Positions 8,924-18,266 are shown, counted from the stretch's first letter. The stretch is 64,000 nt of DNA from Prochlorococcus sp. AH-736-L23 (GCA_028141225.1 JAOIPS010000001.1:62001-126000), one strand, 5' to 3'. Notes: generated from the sequence alone by a model not told the origin. Made by a program: numbers and translations.

Positions 8924-9030
8924 TAGAACCAACCGGGAATAATTTGACCTGTTGTAACGTAGGCACCAACTGCTGCAACGAAACCTAACATCGCTGCCCA
9001 ACCGTTAAAACGTTCTGCTTCTGGAGTCAT
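8923..9030 (-). CDS. high-light-inducible protein (35 aa), missed by ORF track
   Basis: ORF MTPEAERFNGWAAMLGFVAAVGAYVTTGQIIPGWF on the minus strand. Confidence 0.9.
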   Translation of the reverse strand: MTPEAERFNGWAAMLGFVAAVGAYVTTGQIIPGWF

Positions 9031-9229
9031 TTTGTTTAAGTAATTGTTAACAAATATAACATATTTATTTATTAATGTAAAGAAAATTAAGGATAATTGC
9101 TTCTAAAGTAATGTAAATTGGAAGAGTGATACATATATGTGTCGAATTATACCTGATTGCTGTTTCGCTTTTGTTCTGATATTTTAAAATTTGAAACAAA
9201 AAAAATCAAAAACTAATACCTTTTTTTAA

Positions 9230-9317
9230 AGGAAAATCCTCATTTAGAGGTGATTTAAATTAATATATTGGTAGAGTCAGCTAGTAGGGATACAGGCTGA
9301 CTCTTTTTTTTTTTTTT
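9230..9317 (+). ncRNA. putative sRNA ending in a strong intrinsic terminator
   Basis: Internal hairpin cctcatttagagg, then perfect 9-bp stem agagtcagc (9273-9281)/gctgactct (9296-9304) followed by ~13 T; no large + strand CDS upstream. Confidence 0.45.
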
Positions 9318-9386
9318 GATTTTTGACTAAAAGTAGTTTTTAGAATTCAAATAATTGCTATTAATAAATTAGATATATATGAATTT

Positions 9387-9551
9387 ATGTCATTAGCGAC
9401 TTACTACATGCATTTAATTTTTGGAAGGATTCCTTCTTTAATGGGTTCTGATTTAATACTTTATATCTTGCCTGCTATTACAATTTCAATATTATTCTTT
9501 AGCCTTAAAATAATGTTTTTCAATACTCCTAAATTGAGAAAGGTTAAATAA
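9387..9551 (+). CDS. 54-aa small membrane protein
   Basis: ORF MSLATYYMHLIFGRIPSLMGSDLILYILPAITISILFFSLKIMFFNTPKLRKVK. Confidence 0.4.
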   Translation: MSLATYYMHLIFGRIPSLMGSDLILYILPAITISILFFSLKIMFFNTPKLRKVK

Positions 9552-9600
9552 TCAAGGATTTTAGAATTATTTTTTACTGAAGCGCCCAATTTTTTTAATT

Positions 9601-10218
9601 TTGGATAATAGACTTTTTTTTTCGGCGACTCAAAGAAATAGAGAATGCATTGGTGATGTACTCTCCAGAATTATAAAAAAAGGTTCAGTATTGGAAATCG
9701 GGAGTGGCAGCGGAGAACACGGGGTGGCTTTTCAAAAACGATTTCCTGGAATAATATGGCAAACAAGTGACCCAGAATTAGCGCATAGAAAAAGTATAAG
9801 TTCTTGGATTGAGCATGAAGACTTAACTAAGAAAATGCCCCAGCCTCTTGAGATTGATGTAGAAAAAATTCCTTGGAAAATTCCATTAAGATTAGCTCAT
9901 TCTTTGCAAGGAATAGTCGCTATAAATATGATCCATGTAGCAAAGTGGTCTTGTACTGAAGCACTCTTTAGAGAGTCAGGGAAATTACTCAATAAGGGTC
10001 AATTTTTGATTTTGTATGGGCCATTTAAAATTTGTAATAAGCATATAAGTGAAAGTAATTATTTTTTCGATAATTCATTAAAAATGAAAAATGATCACTG
10101 GGGTATTAAAAATCTTGAGGAAGTTTGTGGTGAGAGTAAGAAAAATGGTTTTTCTCAAGAGCATGTTATTAGGATGCCTGCAAATAATTTTTCAATAATT
10201 TATAGAAAAGTTTCTTAA
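9601..10218 (+). CDS. DUF938 SAM-dependent methyltransferase-like protein
   Basis: 'FFSATQRNRECIGDVLSRII...VLEIGSGSGEHGVAFQKRFPGIIWQTSDPE' typical of DUF938; TTG start. Confidence 0.8.
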   Translation: MDNRLFFSATQRNRECIGDVLSRIIKKGSVLEIGSGSGEHGVAFQKRFPGIIWQTSDPELAHRKSISSWIEHEDLTKKMPQPLEIDVEKIPWKIPLRLAHSLQGIVAINMIHVAKWSCTEALFRESGKLLNKGQFLILYGPFKICNKHISESNYFFDNSLKMKNDHWGIKNLEEVCGESKKNGFSQEHVIRMPANNFSIIYRKVS

Positions 10219-10271
10219 TAAAGCAAATATAAATATCAATAGGTTTTATTAAGGTTCATCATATTAGTTGA

Positions 10272-10433
10272 TCAATCTGATAGTTTTTTGCTCCATTCTT
10301 TATGCTTTTGATCTAAATCAAAAATTTTGTCGCCTAAACTCAACTGTCTTTCTAATAATTCAACTTTTGTAAGTGTTATTTTTTCAGAATAAAATTTTAT
10401 GGGCTGTTTACCATGTAAATTGTCACCACTCAT
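10272..10433 (-). CDS. 53-aa hypothetical protein
   Basis: ORF MSGDNLHGKQPIKFYSEKITLTKVELLERQLSLGDKIFDLDQKHKEWSKKLSD. Confidence 0.4.
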   Translation of the reverse strand: MSGDNLHGKQPIKFYSEKITLTKVELLERQLSLGDKIFDLDQKHKEWSKKLSD

Positions 10434-10551
10434 AGGATTCTTATCTTTAATTGTATTTTCTAAGATGAAAAATTTGATATTGCTAATTTTTTTATATTCT
10501 TTTCAGATTTGTGCAAATTAATGTGATAAAGAATTGATGCATATTGTGTTT

Positions 10552-11718
10552 TTAATCCATCATTTTGTATGAAGATTGCCAGATATATCTTTCTTTTTTG
10601 ATGTCTGACTCAACAGCAACGCAATTGCATGCAATATTCCATAGAGCTTTGTGTATTGGATCAGGATTAAAAAGATATGCTTTTTTAAAGGCTTTTTTAA
10701 TTAAGACAGTTGCTTTTTTTGCATGATAATGAGGGATCGTTGGACATACATGATGAACGACATGGCTAGAACCTATATCATGGTGAAGAAAATTAAGGAC
10801 TCTGCCGTAAGGTCTGTCAATAGATAGAAATGCCCCTCTCATAAAGGAAAATTCCGTATTTGAAAGATGAGGTACATCTGAATCTGTATGATGAAGCCAT
10901 GTATAAACTACTAGCCAACAATTAACTACTAATAAAGGGCCAAAATATAGAGCAATTACTGGAAATAATCCATACTTGAAAACTAAATAACCAATGCCCA
11001 CTAATGCCAAACCTACACCAATATCTGATATCCAAACTTTCTTGGTCCATATTGATGGCCATAATGCCTTAGAAAATGGTTTAGTTGGCCAAAAATGATT
11101 TGAAGTACCATACTTAATACCTCCTGTACTTCCCGTAAGTAAATAAGCTGGCCAGCCGAATATTAGATGTAAAACAAGTTGAAGAATTCCATAATTTTTC
11201 TTACCTAAGGAATTTGAAAAATGTAATTCTTTTTCGCCGCCAACCTTTTCTGTAACTCCATTACCATTAATGACTAAAGGGACGTGAGTTTCTCCATTGG
11301 TTATGTTATTTGTAAATCTATGATGAACTGCATGAGAACGCTGCCAAGAAAAATAAGGTACTAGAAGTAATGAATGTAGTAGATAACCAGTTATAGATTC
11401 TAAGGTCTTGTTTTTAGAGAATGCTCCATGCCCACATTCATGGGCAATTACCCAGAATCCCATTGCAGTAGTACCTGATATAAATGCATAAATAATCCAA
11501 ATTGGGATCATTTTTGGGGTAAATGGAATGGTTAACCCTAACGCAACTACTAATGATTGAATTAAAGCTGATTGTAAAAGATACCTCAACGAAGTTTTGG
11601 TATTGCACTTAAAGTAGTGATCTGGGATAACATCCTGAAATTCTTTTATGCTTGGAATATCTTTATCCTCTATTACAAGCGCTTGACCTTTAAGACCAGA
11701 AAATTTTATATTACTCAA
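10552..11718 (-). CDS. fatty acid desaturase, DesA-like (delta-12/omega-6 type)
   Basis: His boxes HECGH, HRF/HAVHH and HVVHH; TM pattern of membrane desaturases. Confidence 0.85.
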   Translation of the reverse strand: MSNIKFSGLKGQALVIEDKDIPSIKEFQDVIPDHYFKCNTKTSLRYLLQSALIQSLVVALGLTIPFTPKMIPIWIIYAFISGTTAMGFWVIAHECGHGAFSKNKTLESITGYLLHSLLLVPYFSWQRSHAVHHRFTNNITNGETHVPLVINGNGVTEKVGGEKELHFSNSLGKKNYGILQLVLHLIFGWPAYLLTGSTGGIKYGTSNHFWPTKPFSKALWPSIWTKKVWISDIGVGLALVGIGYLVFKYGLFPVIALYFGPLLVVNCWLVVYTWLHHTDSDVPHLSNTEFSFMRGAFLSIDRPYGRVLNFLHHDIGSSHVVHHVCPTIPHYHAKKATVLIKKAFKKAYLFNPDPIHKALWNIACNCVAVESDIKKERYIWQSSYKMMD

Positions 11719-11963
11719 ATTTTTTTTGGTTAAGAATTTGTTAAATAAAAGTGGATTTATATATTCTATTATCCATCACAAGATCTCATAATGAAAAGAG
11801 TTTATAAATTTTTTTTGGTAAATTTTTTACAATTTTTATTTCATCTCTAAGTAATATATTTGTGCCAAATTATTTATCTTATTCTTTAACGCAATTTTTT
11901 TATTTATCTAAATAATTCTTTTTTATGCTGATTGTCTTTTCTCCTCTCTAAAGCTTAATTAAT

Positions 11964-12095
11964 TTAAAGACCGCGTATATACCTCTTAGGTAAACCAGAT
12001 TGTTTACGTGGCTTTACTAGGATAGGTAAAACAATAACTCCTACCGTAAAAAGACAGATTGGAGCAACTACCATCAATATAGATTCTAGAGACAT
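11964..12095 (-). CDS. 43-aa single-TM small protein
   Basis: ORF MSLESILMVVAPICLFTVGVIVLPILVKPRKQSGLPKRYIRGL. Confidence 0.4.
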   Translation of the reverse strand: MSLESILMVVAPICLFTVGVIVLPILVKPRKQSGLPKRYIRGL

Positions 12096-12259
12096 TAATA
12101 ATTTGGAATTTATTAATAAATAGCAGGATTTTTTTTTAAAGTCATGCGTATTTATATCTATTTTTTGAGGATAGATTTAAAATTTTTATGAATTATTAAG
12201 TAAAAAAGAAAAAAAGATTAAAAAAAATCAATTTTTTCATAATTCATACTAATAACTTA

Positions 12260-12424
12260 ATGATTAATTTAAACAGATTTGTTATGCATGATGAAAACAT
12301 TTGGATGCTTATGACTTATTATTGCCCAACTCATGGCGATTCAGGTTTAGTAAAACCGATTCAACTAACAAAAAAAGAAATTAGTAAAGGATTCTTAAAA
12401 AAAGGTAGGAGTACTAAAAATTAA
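12260..12424 (+). CDS. 54-aa hypothetical protein
   Basis: ORF MINLNRFVMHDENIWMLMTYYCPTHGDSGLVKPIQLTKKEISKGFLKKGRSTKN. Confidence 0.35.
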   Translation: MINLNRFVMHDENIWMLMTYYCPTHGDSGLVKPIQLTKKEISKGFLKKGRSTKN

Positions 12425-12683
12425 TTTTTAAAATATAACCTAGGACAATGATAATGTAAAAAGTTCTAAATCTTAATTGAAATCTGGTTAATTAAAAATT
12501 GATATCTTAAAATCACATAAACTCCTTTTTTATCAGCAGCATTGGTGAAAATATATAAAAAGAAATTTTTAAATCTACTCTGACTTCAGATCATTAAAAT
12601 TTAGTTTAATAAATATATTTTTTGATAAAGAATTAAATTTTTTAAGAAATTGATAATTTAAAAAGATCTAGAAATAATTAATC

Positions 12684-12836
12684 TTAAAATTGATCAGAAT
12701 CACATGTTAATTCACATTGATTAAGATCATCTGATGATATTTTTTCTAGAATTCTTAACATATCAATTTCGGAAAGCTCTCCATTTGAGTTCCATTTTAA
12801 GGTTGTTCTCCTTTGAGGTGAATTTTTTTTATTCAT
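12684..12836 (-). CDS. 50-aa hypothetical protein
   Basis: ORF MNKKNSPQRRTTLKWNSNGELSEIDMLRILEKISSDDLNQCELTCDSDQF; start overlaps the upstream ORF by 8 nt. Confidence 0.45.
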   Translation of the reverse strand: MNKKNSPQRRTTLKWNSNGELSEIDMLRILEKISSDDLNQCELTCDSDQF

Positions 12837-12987
12837 TTATATCATCCCCCTTTAAATGAACTTCTAAACAACGAGTAATACATTCTTGATGACCATCCAC
12901 AATACTGCATTCAGTAATACACTCGAAATATGAATTAATAGAATCTATTTCTCTATTCTGGTTTGTAGAAACAAATGAATCATTCAT
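12829..12987 (-). CDS. 52-aa small protein with twin CX3C motif
   Basis: ORF MNDSFVSTNQNREIDSINSYFECITECSIVDGHQECITRCLEVHLKGDDINE. Confidence 0.5.
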   Translation of the reverse strand: MNDSFVSTNQNREIDSINSYFECITECSIVDGHQECITRCLEVHLKGDDINE

Positions 12988-13275
12988 AATATTTTTTGAT
13001 TTATTTGGAATAGAGATATAGCACGAAACTATGTTTAATAATTTAATTTATTAAGTTAATTAGTAAAAATAAGTATTATTTACTAAATTTATTTTGCAAC
13101 TGGTTTGCCCTTGAAAAGATAGTAATATTTTTCTTTTAAAACACAAAAGGAAAGAATAATTTTGATTATTTATATTTATTTTATAAGGTAATCTTCCAAA
13201 AAAATCAGCATAAAGACTGATTTACTTTTCAGTAATTTAGTTAGAAGATAAAAAAGTACACTTTTAGATTTTCAA

Positions 13276-13428
13276 ATGAAATCAGTAATTAATTGGCTTT
13301 CGAAAATGTTAGAGAGTATGGCAAATGCTTTTATGCATCCTTTAAAGAATGACTTGCCTCCATCTATTGGTACTCATGCATATAGTAGTATTCCGCTAAA
13401 AAGAAGATTGAGAAGAAGGTTGAATTAA
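13276..13428 (+). CDS. 50-aa basic small protein
   Basis: ORF MKSVINWLSKMLESMANAFMHPLKNDLPPSIGTHAYSSIPLKRRLRRRLN. Confidence 0.4.
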   Translation: MKSVINWLSKMLESMANAFMHPLKNDLPPSIGTHAYSSIPLKRRLRRRLN

Positions 13429-13431
13429 GTG

Positions 13432-14538
13432 TTAACTTATGGGAATTAATTTTTCATTTTTATTATCCCAAATAATATATTTGAAGCAGTTTGAAAAGTC
13501 GCTTAATTTTAAGACCTTTGATTGTTGGAGCAAATGAATGTTTGCTTTATGACAAGCTCTTAAGTTGTAATTTGGTATTCTTTCAGAGAGATGATGAATG
13601 CTGTGGAAGGATATGTCTGCTAAAAACCAATTTAGCCAATTAGGAATATCTAGATTACTACTGCCTAAAATCGCTCCATCGATGAGATCCCAATTTTTTG
13701 TCTTTTTAGCATATGCATCCTCATAGTTATGTTGTACGAAAAAAACACATATTAAAATTGATGCTGATAAGGTTAACACAATGGAATAAAATGATAAGAA
13801 AAAAACTAAACCCAACCATTTACACATATAAATCCACCCTATTATTACTACTATGTTGTTGATTATTAATTCACATAGTTCACTGAAATTATCCCCATAA
13901 TCAGAAAAAGGTGGTTTGATTCTTGAATTGATAACTAAAAGTTGAGAAATTTCTCTATTTTTTATTTTGTTAAAAGTCTCTTCTAATATATCTTTACTGA
14001 AATTAAAAATAATAATTAGGAGTCCTAATCTAGGTTTTAAAACTAAGTAAAAAAAACCGCCAGGGAAAAGCATGATCCAGTTTCGACTTATTTTATAAAA
14101 AAATTGCCTCCTTTTTGTAAGGGATTCATAATCTTCAAGACTTAAAACATCTATCGGCCCTTTGTAAATTTCCCAATTTCCATTATTTCTATGATGAAAT
14201 GCATGGTCAATTGACCATGACTTCTGGGGAATACCATTAACCAATCCAAGTAAAAACCCAAAGAAACGGTTTAATTTCCGTTTAGTAAAAAGAGAATTAT
14301 GACCGCAATCATGCATTAATGAGAATGTTCGAGAAGAGAATAGAGTTAGAAGAACTATAAAGGGTATTAATAGAAATCCTTTAATCAATAATGAAAAAGG
14401 TTGATTTATTATTTGGTAGATGATTGACCAAATAGAAACAATAGGGAAGATGGTAGAAATAATTTGATAAGAAGCTCTAATATTATTTCTTTTTAGGAAT
14501 GGCTTTATTAAAAAATGACCTCTATTTAACTTAAGCAT
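13432..14538 (-). CDS. fatty acid desaturase family protein (second, divergent)
   Basis: His boxes HDCGH, HAFHHR, SIHH; membrane desaturase pattern. Confidence 0.8.
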   Translation of the reverse strand: MLKLNRGHFLIKPFLKRNNIRASYQIISTIFPIVSIWSIIYQIINQPFSLLIKGFLLIPFIVLLTLFSSRTFSLMHDCGHNSLFTKRKLNRFFGFLLGLVNGIPQKSWSIDHAFHHRNNGNWEIYKGPIDVLSLEDYESLTKRRQFFYKISRNWIMLFPGGFFYLVLKPRLGLLIIIFNFSKDILEETFNKIKNREISQLLVINSRIKPPFSDYGDNFSELCELIINNIVVIIGWIYMCKWLGLVFFLSFYSIVLTLSASILICVFFVQHNYEDAYAKKTKNWDLIDGAILGSSNLDIPNWLNWFLADISFHSIHHLSERIPNYNLRACHKANIHLLQQSKVLKLSDFSNCFKYIIWDNKNEKLIPIS

Positions 14539-14619
14539 ATTTCTCTTATTTTTTTGATAGTAACAATTTTTAAAAAATATTGATTATTTAATAAAAAATA
14601 AAAAATTTTAAACATCATA

Positions 14620-14775
14620 CTAAAGAATAAATTCTTTAGACATAGTTCTCAATTGATCTAGATTTAATCTTTCTAAGTAATTTTTAAAGTCACTAAGATT
14701 CTTAGTAGAGTCTGAATTTTTACTCTCGTAAATGAGGCTATTAGAAATTAACTCAATAAGATGATCTTTATCCAT
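14620..14775 (-). CDS. 51-aa hypothetical protein
   Basis: ORF MDKDHLIELISNSLIYESKNSDSTKNLSDFKNYLERLNLDQLRTMSKEFIL. Confidence 0.35.
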   Translation of the reverse strand: MDKDHLIELISNSLIYESKNSDSTKNLSDFKNYLERLNLDQLRTMSKEFIL

Positions 14776-14859
14776 AACTCCTTATAGACCAAAATTCCTG
14801 TTTAAAAAATTAAGGTCTTGAATTCGAGATCATTAACTCTTCTTAGAAAAAGTAATTTT

Positions 14860-15078
14860 TTATAAATTTTTTAAATCTTGTTCTATTTTTTCTAATCTTT
14901 CATTCAATTCTTTTTGTTCCTTAATTAAGGCTTTTTTCTTTTCTGCAAGCTCTTTGTTCAAAGGAGAATTGAAATATTTTTGGTAAGAAACAAAAAAAAC
15001 TGTTATCGCTACTGCAATGCCAAGAGCACCTATTATTAAAATTGGAGATGAAGGAAAGTCGTAAAATGGAATTGACAA
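14860..15078 (-). CDS. membrane-anchored coiled-coil small protein
   Basis: N-terminal TM then Lys/Glu heptads (LAEKKKALIKEQKELNERLEKIEQDLKNL). Confidence 0.5.
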   Translation of the reverse strand: MSIPFYDFPSSPILIIGALGIAVAITVFFVSYQKYFNSPLNKELAEKKKALIKEQKELNERLEKIEQDLKNL

Positions 15079-15296
15079 AGTAATTTATTAAAAACAGACT
15101 CTAGCCATCTAATAAACAAAAATATGAGTAATAAATACTTATTTTTTCGAAGTTTTATGGGTAATTATGAATTATGATAGTTATTTTGTAAAAATTAAAA
15201 AAAAGGTTTATCTTTAATTAAATTTTTAAAATAAGTAATTGTACAGCTGTCAAAGAATGAATAACTAATAATGATTAAACTAGTAAAAAATTTTTC

Positions 15297-15614
15297 ATGA
15301 AGAAAATCATAAATAAAAAACGTAATAAAAATGAACCATGGTTTAAATGGTTAACGAGAGAACTTAATTCTTATGATGCTTTTCAGGATTTGGAATCAGG
15401 CAAGAATCCACAAGATGTTGCAGAGAATTTTATTTCTAAAAATAGTATTGCTATTTCAGAAGTTTTCGAGAATTTTGATGAAGAAGATAAAGATATACTC
15501 AGTCAGTTTCTTAAATTAACAGAATGCGAGATGCATGTGTTTAGAATTCTTGAAAAGCAAATAGAGTTAAGAAAAAAGATAAGATTTGTAGATTTTAAAA
15601 AAAGAAAAAAATGA
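15297..15614 (+). CDS. hypothetical protein, similar to 26074..26340
   Basis: Shared pattern W-x2-W ... P(x)2(I/V)AE.F...N...I...E..FD..D.D.L..F.KL.E.E.H.... Confidence 0.6.
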   Translation: MKKIINKKRNKNEPWFKWLTRELNSYDAFQDLESGKNPQDVAENFISKNSIAISEVFENFDEEDKDILSQFLKLTECEMHVFRILEKQIELRKKIRFVDFKKRKK

Positions 15615-15625
15615 AGAGTTAATTT

Positions 15626-15961
15626 CTATCTAAGTTTATTTTGCCCATTACCCGTCTTACCAAAGCCTAGCCATATGAACCAAAGGATCCATCCGAAGAT
15701 AGGTATTAAATTAATAAAGATCCATTTCCAATCTTTTCCAAAATCTCTGATTCTCCTTAAATCAATAGCTATTTGAGGAATGATACAAACTATTCCATAA
15801 GCATTGAATCCAAACGTTTTAAAAAATATTGGGATAGTTAGGAAAGAAATTATAAGATTTGCTAATTGAACATACCACCAGTCAGATCGAGATGTAAATC
15901 CCCTGAAGACTGTAGCTTTTATCCAAAACTCTTTATATGCATTGAAAAAATCATTAAGCAT
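15626..15961 (-). CDS. DUF805 family membrane protein
   Basis: 'YKEFWIKATVFRGFTSRSDWWYVQLANLI...RRIRDFGKDWKW...PIFGWILWFIWLGFGKTGNGQNKL'. Confidence 0.85.
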   Translation of the reverse strand: MLNDFFNAYKEFWIKATVFRGFTSRSDWWYVQLANLIISFLTIPIFFKTFGFNAYGIVCIIPQIAIDLRRIRDFGKDWKWIFINLIPIFGWILWFIWLGFGKTGNGQNKLR

Positions 15962-16029
15962 AAATTAACAATCTAAAGAATTTAACATTATCGATTTAAT
16001 CTTCAATTTATCAAAATGTTATTTATTTA

Positions 16030-16194
16030 CTAAATAGGATCAAATAAATTCATATCATTTAAATCTTGTTTTGGGATCTCATCTTGATTTGGTAATGAAC
16101 AGTATCCGTCTTTGCAAATCATCTTTTCTTTTGCAATACTTGTGTTCTCTGAGAATATATTTTTGTTATTGTTATTTGAAGATTCTTTTAGCAT
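16030..16194 (-). CDS. 54-aa hypothetical protein
   Basis: ORF MLKESSNNNNKNIFSENTSIAKEKMICKDGYCSLPNQDEIPKQDLNDMNLFDPI. Confidence 0.35.
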   Translation of the reverse strand: MLKESSNNNNKNIFSENTSIAKEKMICKDGYCSLPNQDEIPKQDLNDMNLFDPI

Positions 16195-16275
16195 TTATAT
16201 AAAAAATTAAATCCAATATTAAATTAATAACTCAATTTATTTTGATAAGCAACAAAATTAATATTAATTATCTAT

Positions 16276-16371
16276 TTACTTCTTTTGATTTGGCAAATCT
16301 CTCCAAAATAGCGCCATTATATAAATGAATAAAAATATAGAACAAATATAAAGTAAAGAATTTAGATGCAT
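16276..16371 (-). CDS. 31-aa single-TM micropeptide
   Basis: ORF MHLNSLLYICSIFLFIYIMALFWRDLPNQKK. Confidence 0.3.
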   Translation of the reverse strand: MHLNSLLYICSIFLFIYIMALFWRDLPNQKK

Positions 16372-16628
16372 GTTTATTTATTATTAAAGTAATTATAAAG
16401 AAATGAACTTCCACAAAAAAGGGATATCAATAGATTGGTAATTGTTTAATTTAGCAATCGTTCGAATTCTAGTATTTATTTAAGTTATTTATGCTTTTCC
16501 CAAATTTTAATAAGAAAAAGTTTTAAATTTTAGGAATATATATATCTTTTAGCTAGTAAAACTTATAACTCTAAGAATTTTATAAATTTAATAGAAATAA
16601 TATATTTCTTAATGATTTTTTGTGATAT

Positions 16629-16769
16629 TTACGATTTATCCTTGTATGTTTCTGTTAAAGCTTTCCTACCTTCTTTAAGGGTTTTTAAGACCAGCCAAGA
16701 GAGTGAAGAAATGATAAGAATAGTAAGCGTAATTAGGGAAAAAAGAGTTGTATCAATATTAATAATCAA
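16629..16769 (-). CDS. 46-aa single-TM small protein (TTG start)
   Basis: ORF MIINIDTTLFSLITLTILIISSLSWLVLKTLKEGRKALTETYKDKS. Confidence 0.35.
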   Translation of the reverse strand: MIINIDTTLFSLITLTILIISSLSWLVLKTLKEGRKALTETYKDKS

Positions 16770-16810
16770 TTTACTGGAAATAAATTTTTAGTTTGAAATT
16801 TTAAAGGATT

Positions 16811-17011
16811 TTAAGGATTAGATCTGGAGTATGCAGGTATAAGCATCCCACCATCTTGGTCGTCATTATTATCATCATCAAATCCTCCTCCTAGAAGTAA
16901 CTCGATGACTACAAGTGCAGCTATGGGGTAAAAGCACCATAAAATCGCTGTAAAAGGAGTTACTGAGGAAGAAGCCGAGTATAGTTCTGTCATGAAATAA
17001 TAATAATCCAA
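16811..17011 (-). CDS. single-TM small protein with acidic 'DDQDGGMLIP' tail
   Basis: ORF track; TM then GGGFDDDNNDDQDGGMLIPAYSRSNP; an internal Met may be the true start. Confidence 0.5.
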   Translation of the reverse strand: MDYYYFMTELYSASSSVTPFTAILWCFYPIAALVVIELLLGGGFDDDNNDDQDGGMLIPAYSRSNP

Positions 17012-17276
17012 AGAAACAATAATTGTGGATCCACTAGGTAGTGTTATTCAATATTTCTATAAATATTTTTTAAAAACTTTTCTCTTTTGCACAATTAGAT
17101 CTTTGGTATGTATTGATATTTTGATTCTTAAATTTGAATTTTAATAATAATTTTATTGGACCTACTGAAAAACTAATAATGACATAATGAATCTCGCAAT
17201 TGTTATTTTTTATACTTAACAATAATTGTACAATTTTGATTCAAAAACTATTATTTATCTTGATTTTATAAATTCT

Positions 17277-17408
17277 ATGTTTTCTTTCACTTTTGATCCT
17301 TTAGCTGCGATATTTGGTATATCAGGAATTGTAGGCTTCTTTTTCTTTGTTTCTGCTGCTAAGGGAACTTCCAGTATCAATACAAAACCAAAAAAGGAAT
17401 TAGATTAG
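17277..17408 (+). CDS. 43-aa single-TM small protein
   Basis: MFSFTFDPLAAIFGISGIVGFFFFVSAAKGTSSINTKPKKELD; ATG at 17277 preferred over the TTG at 17226. Confidence 0.4.
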   Translation: MFSFTFDPLAAIFGISGIVGFFFFVSAAKGTSSINTKPKKELD

Positions 17409-17473
17409 AACTTATTCTGTCAGAAAACTAAATTGAAATTTTAAATTTAGTATTTTAAAAGGCTTGTTAATTA

Positions 17474-17644
17474 TTACTTATTCCATTGTTTAGAAATAAA
17501 TTCAAGAAAATCTTTTAGATCCTCTTCAGGACAATTTGTTTGTTTTTGTAAATCAATGCAAATTTGCTTAATATTTTCAAAGGCCTTTTTTACTATTTCG
17601 TTTTTTTCAATAACCTCAAAATATTCTTGATCAGTAAAAGGCAT
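17474..17644 (-). CDS. 56-aa hypothetical protein
   Basis: ORF MPFTDQEYFEVIEKNEIVKKAFENIKQICIDLQKQTNCPEEDLKDFLEFISKQWNK. Confidence 0.45.
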   Translation of the reverse strand: MPFTDQEYFEVIEKNEIVKKAFENIKQICIDLQKQTNCPEEDLKDFLEFISKQWNK

Positions 17645-17735
17645 AATATTAGTTTCCTTCTTTAAAATTAATTATTAACCATATTTTATCTCCATTGACT
17701 TAACAGTAAAGAAGAAAAAATCTTTTTTCTTAAAT

Positions 17736-18011
17736 TTAGCTACCCAATCGATAATGTTTTTTAATACTTTTGGTTACTTCCCATTCGCAGTTAAGTCCAG
17801 CAGGAAACTCAACTAGATCTCCAGCTTTAATCACGTAAATGTCACCGTTTTGGGTACTTATTTTCGCTCGACCTTCAATAATTAAGCAAATTTCCTTATC
17901 ATCGTAATTCCATCGAAATTTGCTTGGCTCACATTCCCAAATAGGCCAACTTTTTATTCCATATTGAATTATTACGCTTGCACTACAGGGGGAAGTTATT
18001 AGAACTTTCAC
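17736..18011 (-). CDS. cupin domain protein (Cupin_3 / DUF861-like)
   Basis: 'WPIWECEPSKFRWNYDDKEICLIIEGRAKISTQNGDIYVIKAGDLVEFPAGLNCEWEVTKSIKKHYRL'. Confidence 0.85.
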   Translation of the reverse strand: MKVLITSPCSASVIIQYGIKSWPIWECEPSKFRWNYDDKEICLIIEGRAKISTQNGDIYVIKAGDLVEFPAGLNCEWEVTKSIKKHYRLGS

Positions 18012-18131
18012 GAAATAGTTCGGATGTGTTTTTTCATTTTACAAATAAAAGAAATATTTATTTTCGAGAATGTGCATTTCTTTACTGTCTTTTATTTTTT
18101 TTCGTTTATCATAAAAAAAAATTTCTAATTT

Positions 18132-18266
18132 ATGGATGAGCTTTCTGTATTGTCAATTTCGCTATCTATAGCTTCTTTAGGAATATTTTTTTTATTTTTC
18201 GCTTCAAATGATGATGATGACCAAGATGGAGGTAAGTTGATTAAATCATTAGAAAGAATCAATTAA
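18132..18266 (+). CDS. 44-aa single-TM protein with acidic 'DDDDQDGGKLI' tail
   Basis: ORF MDELSVLSISLSIASLGIFFLFFASNDDDDQDGGKLIKSLERIN. Confidence 0.5.
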   Translation: MDELSVLSISLSIASLGIFFLFFASNDDDDQDGGKLIKSLERIN

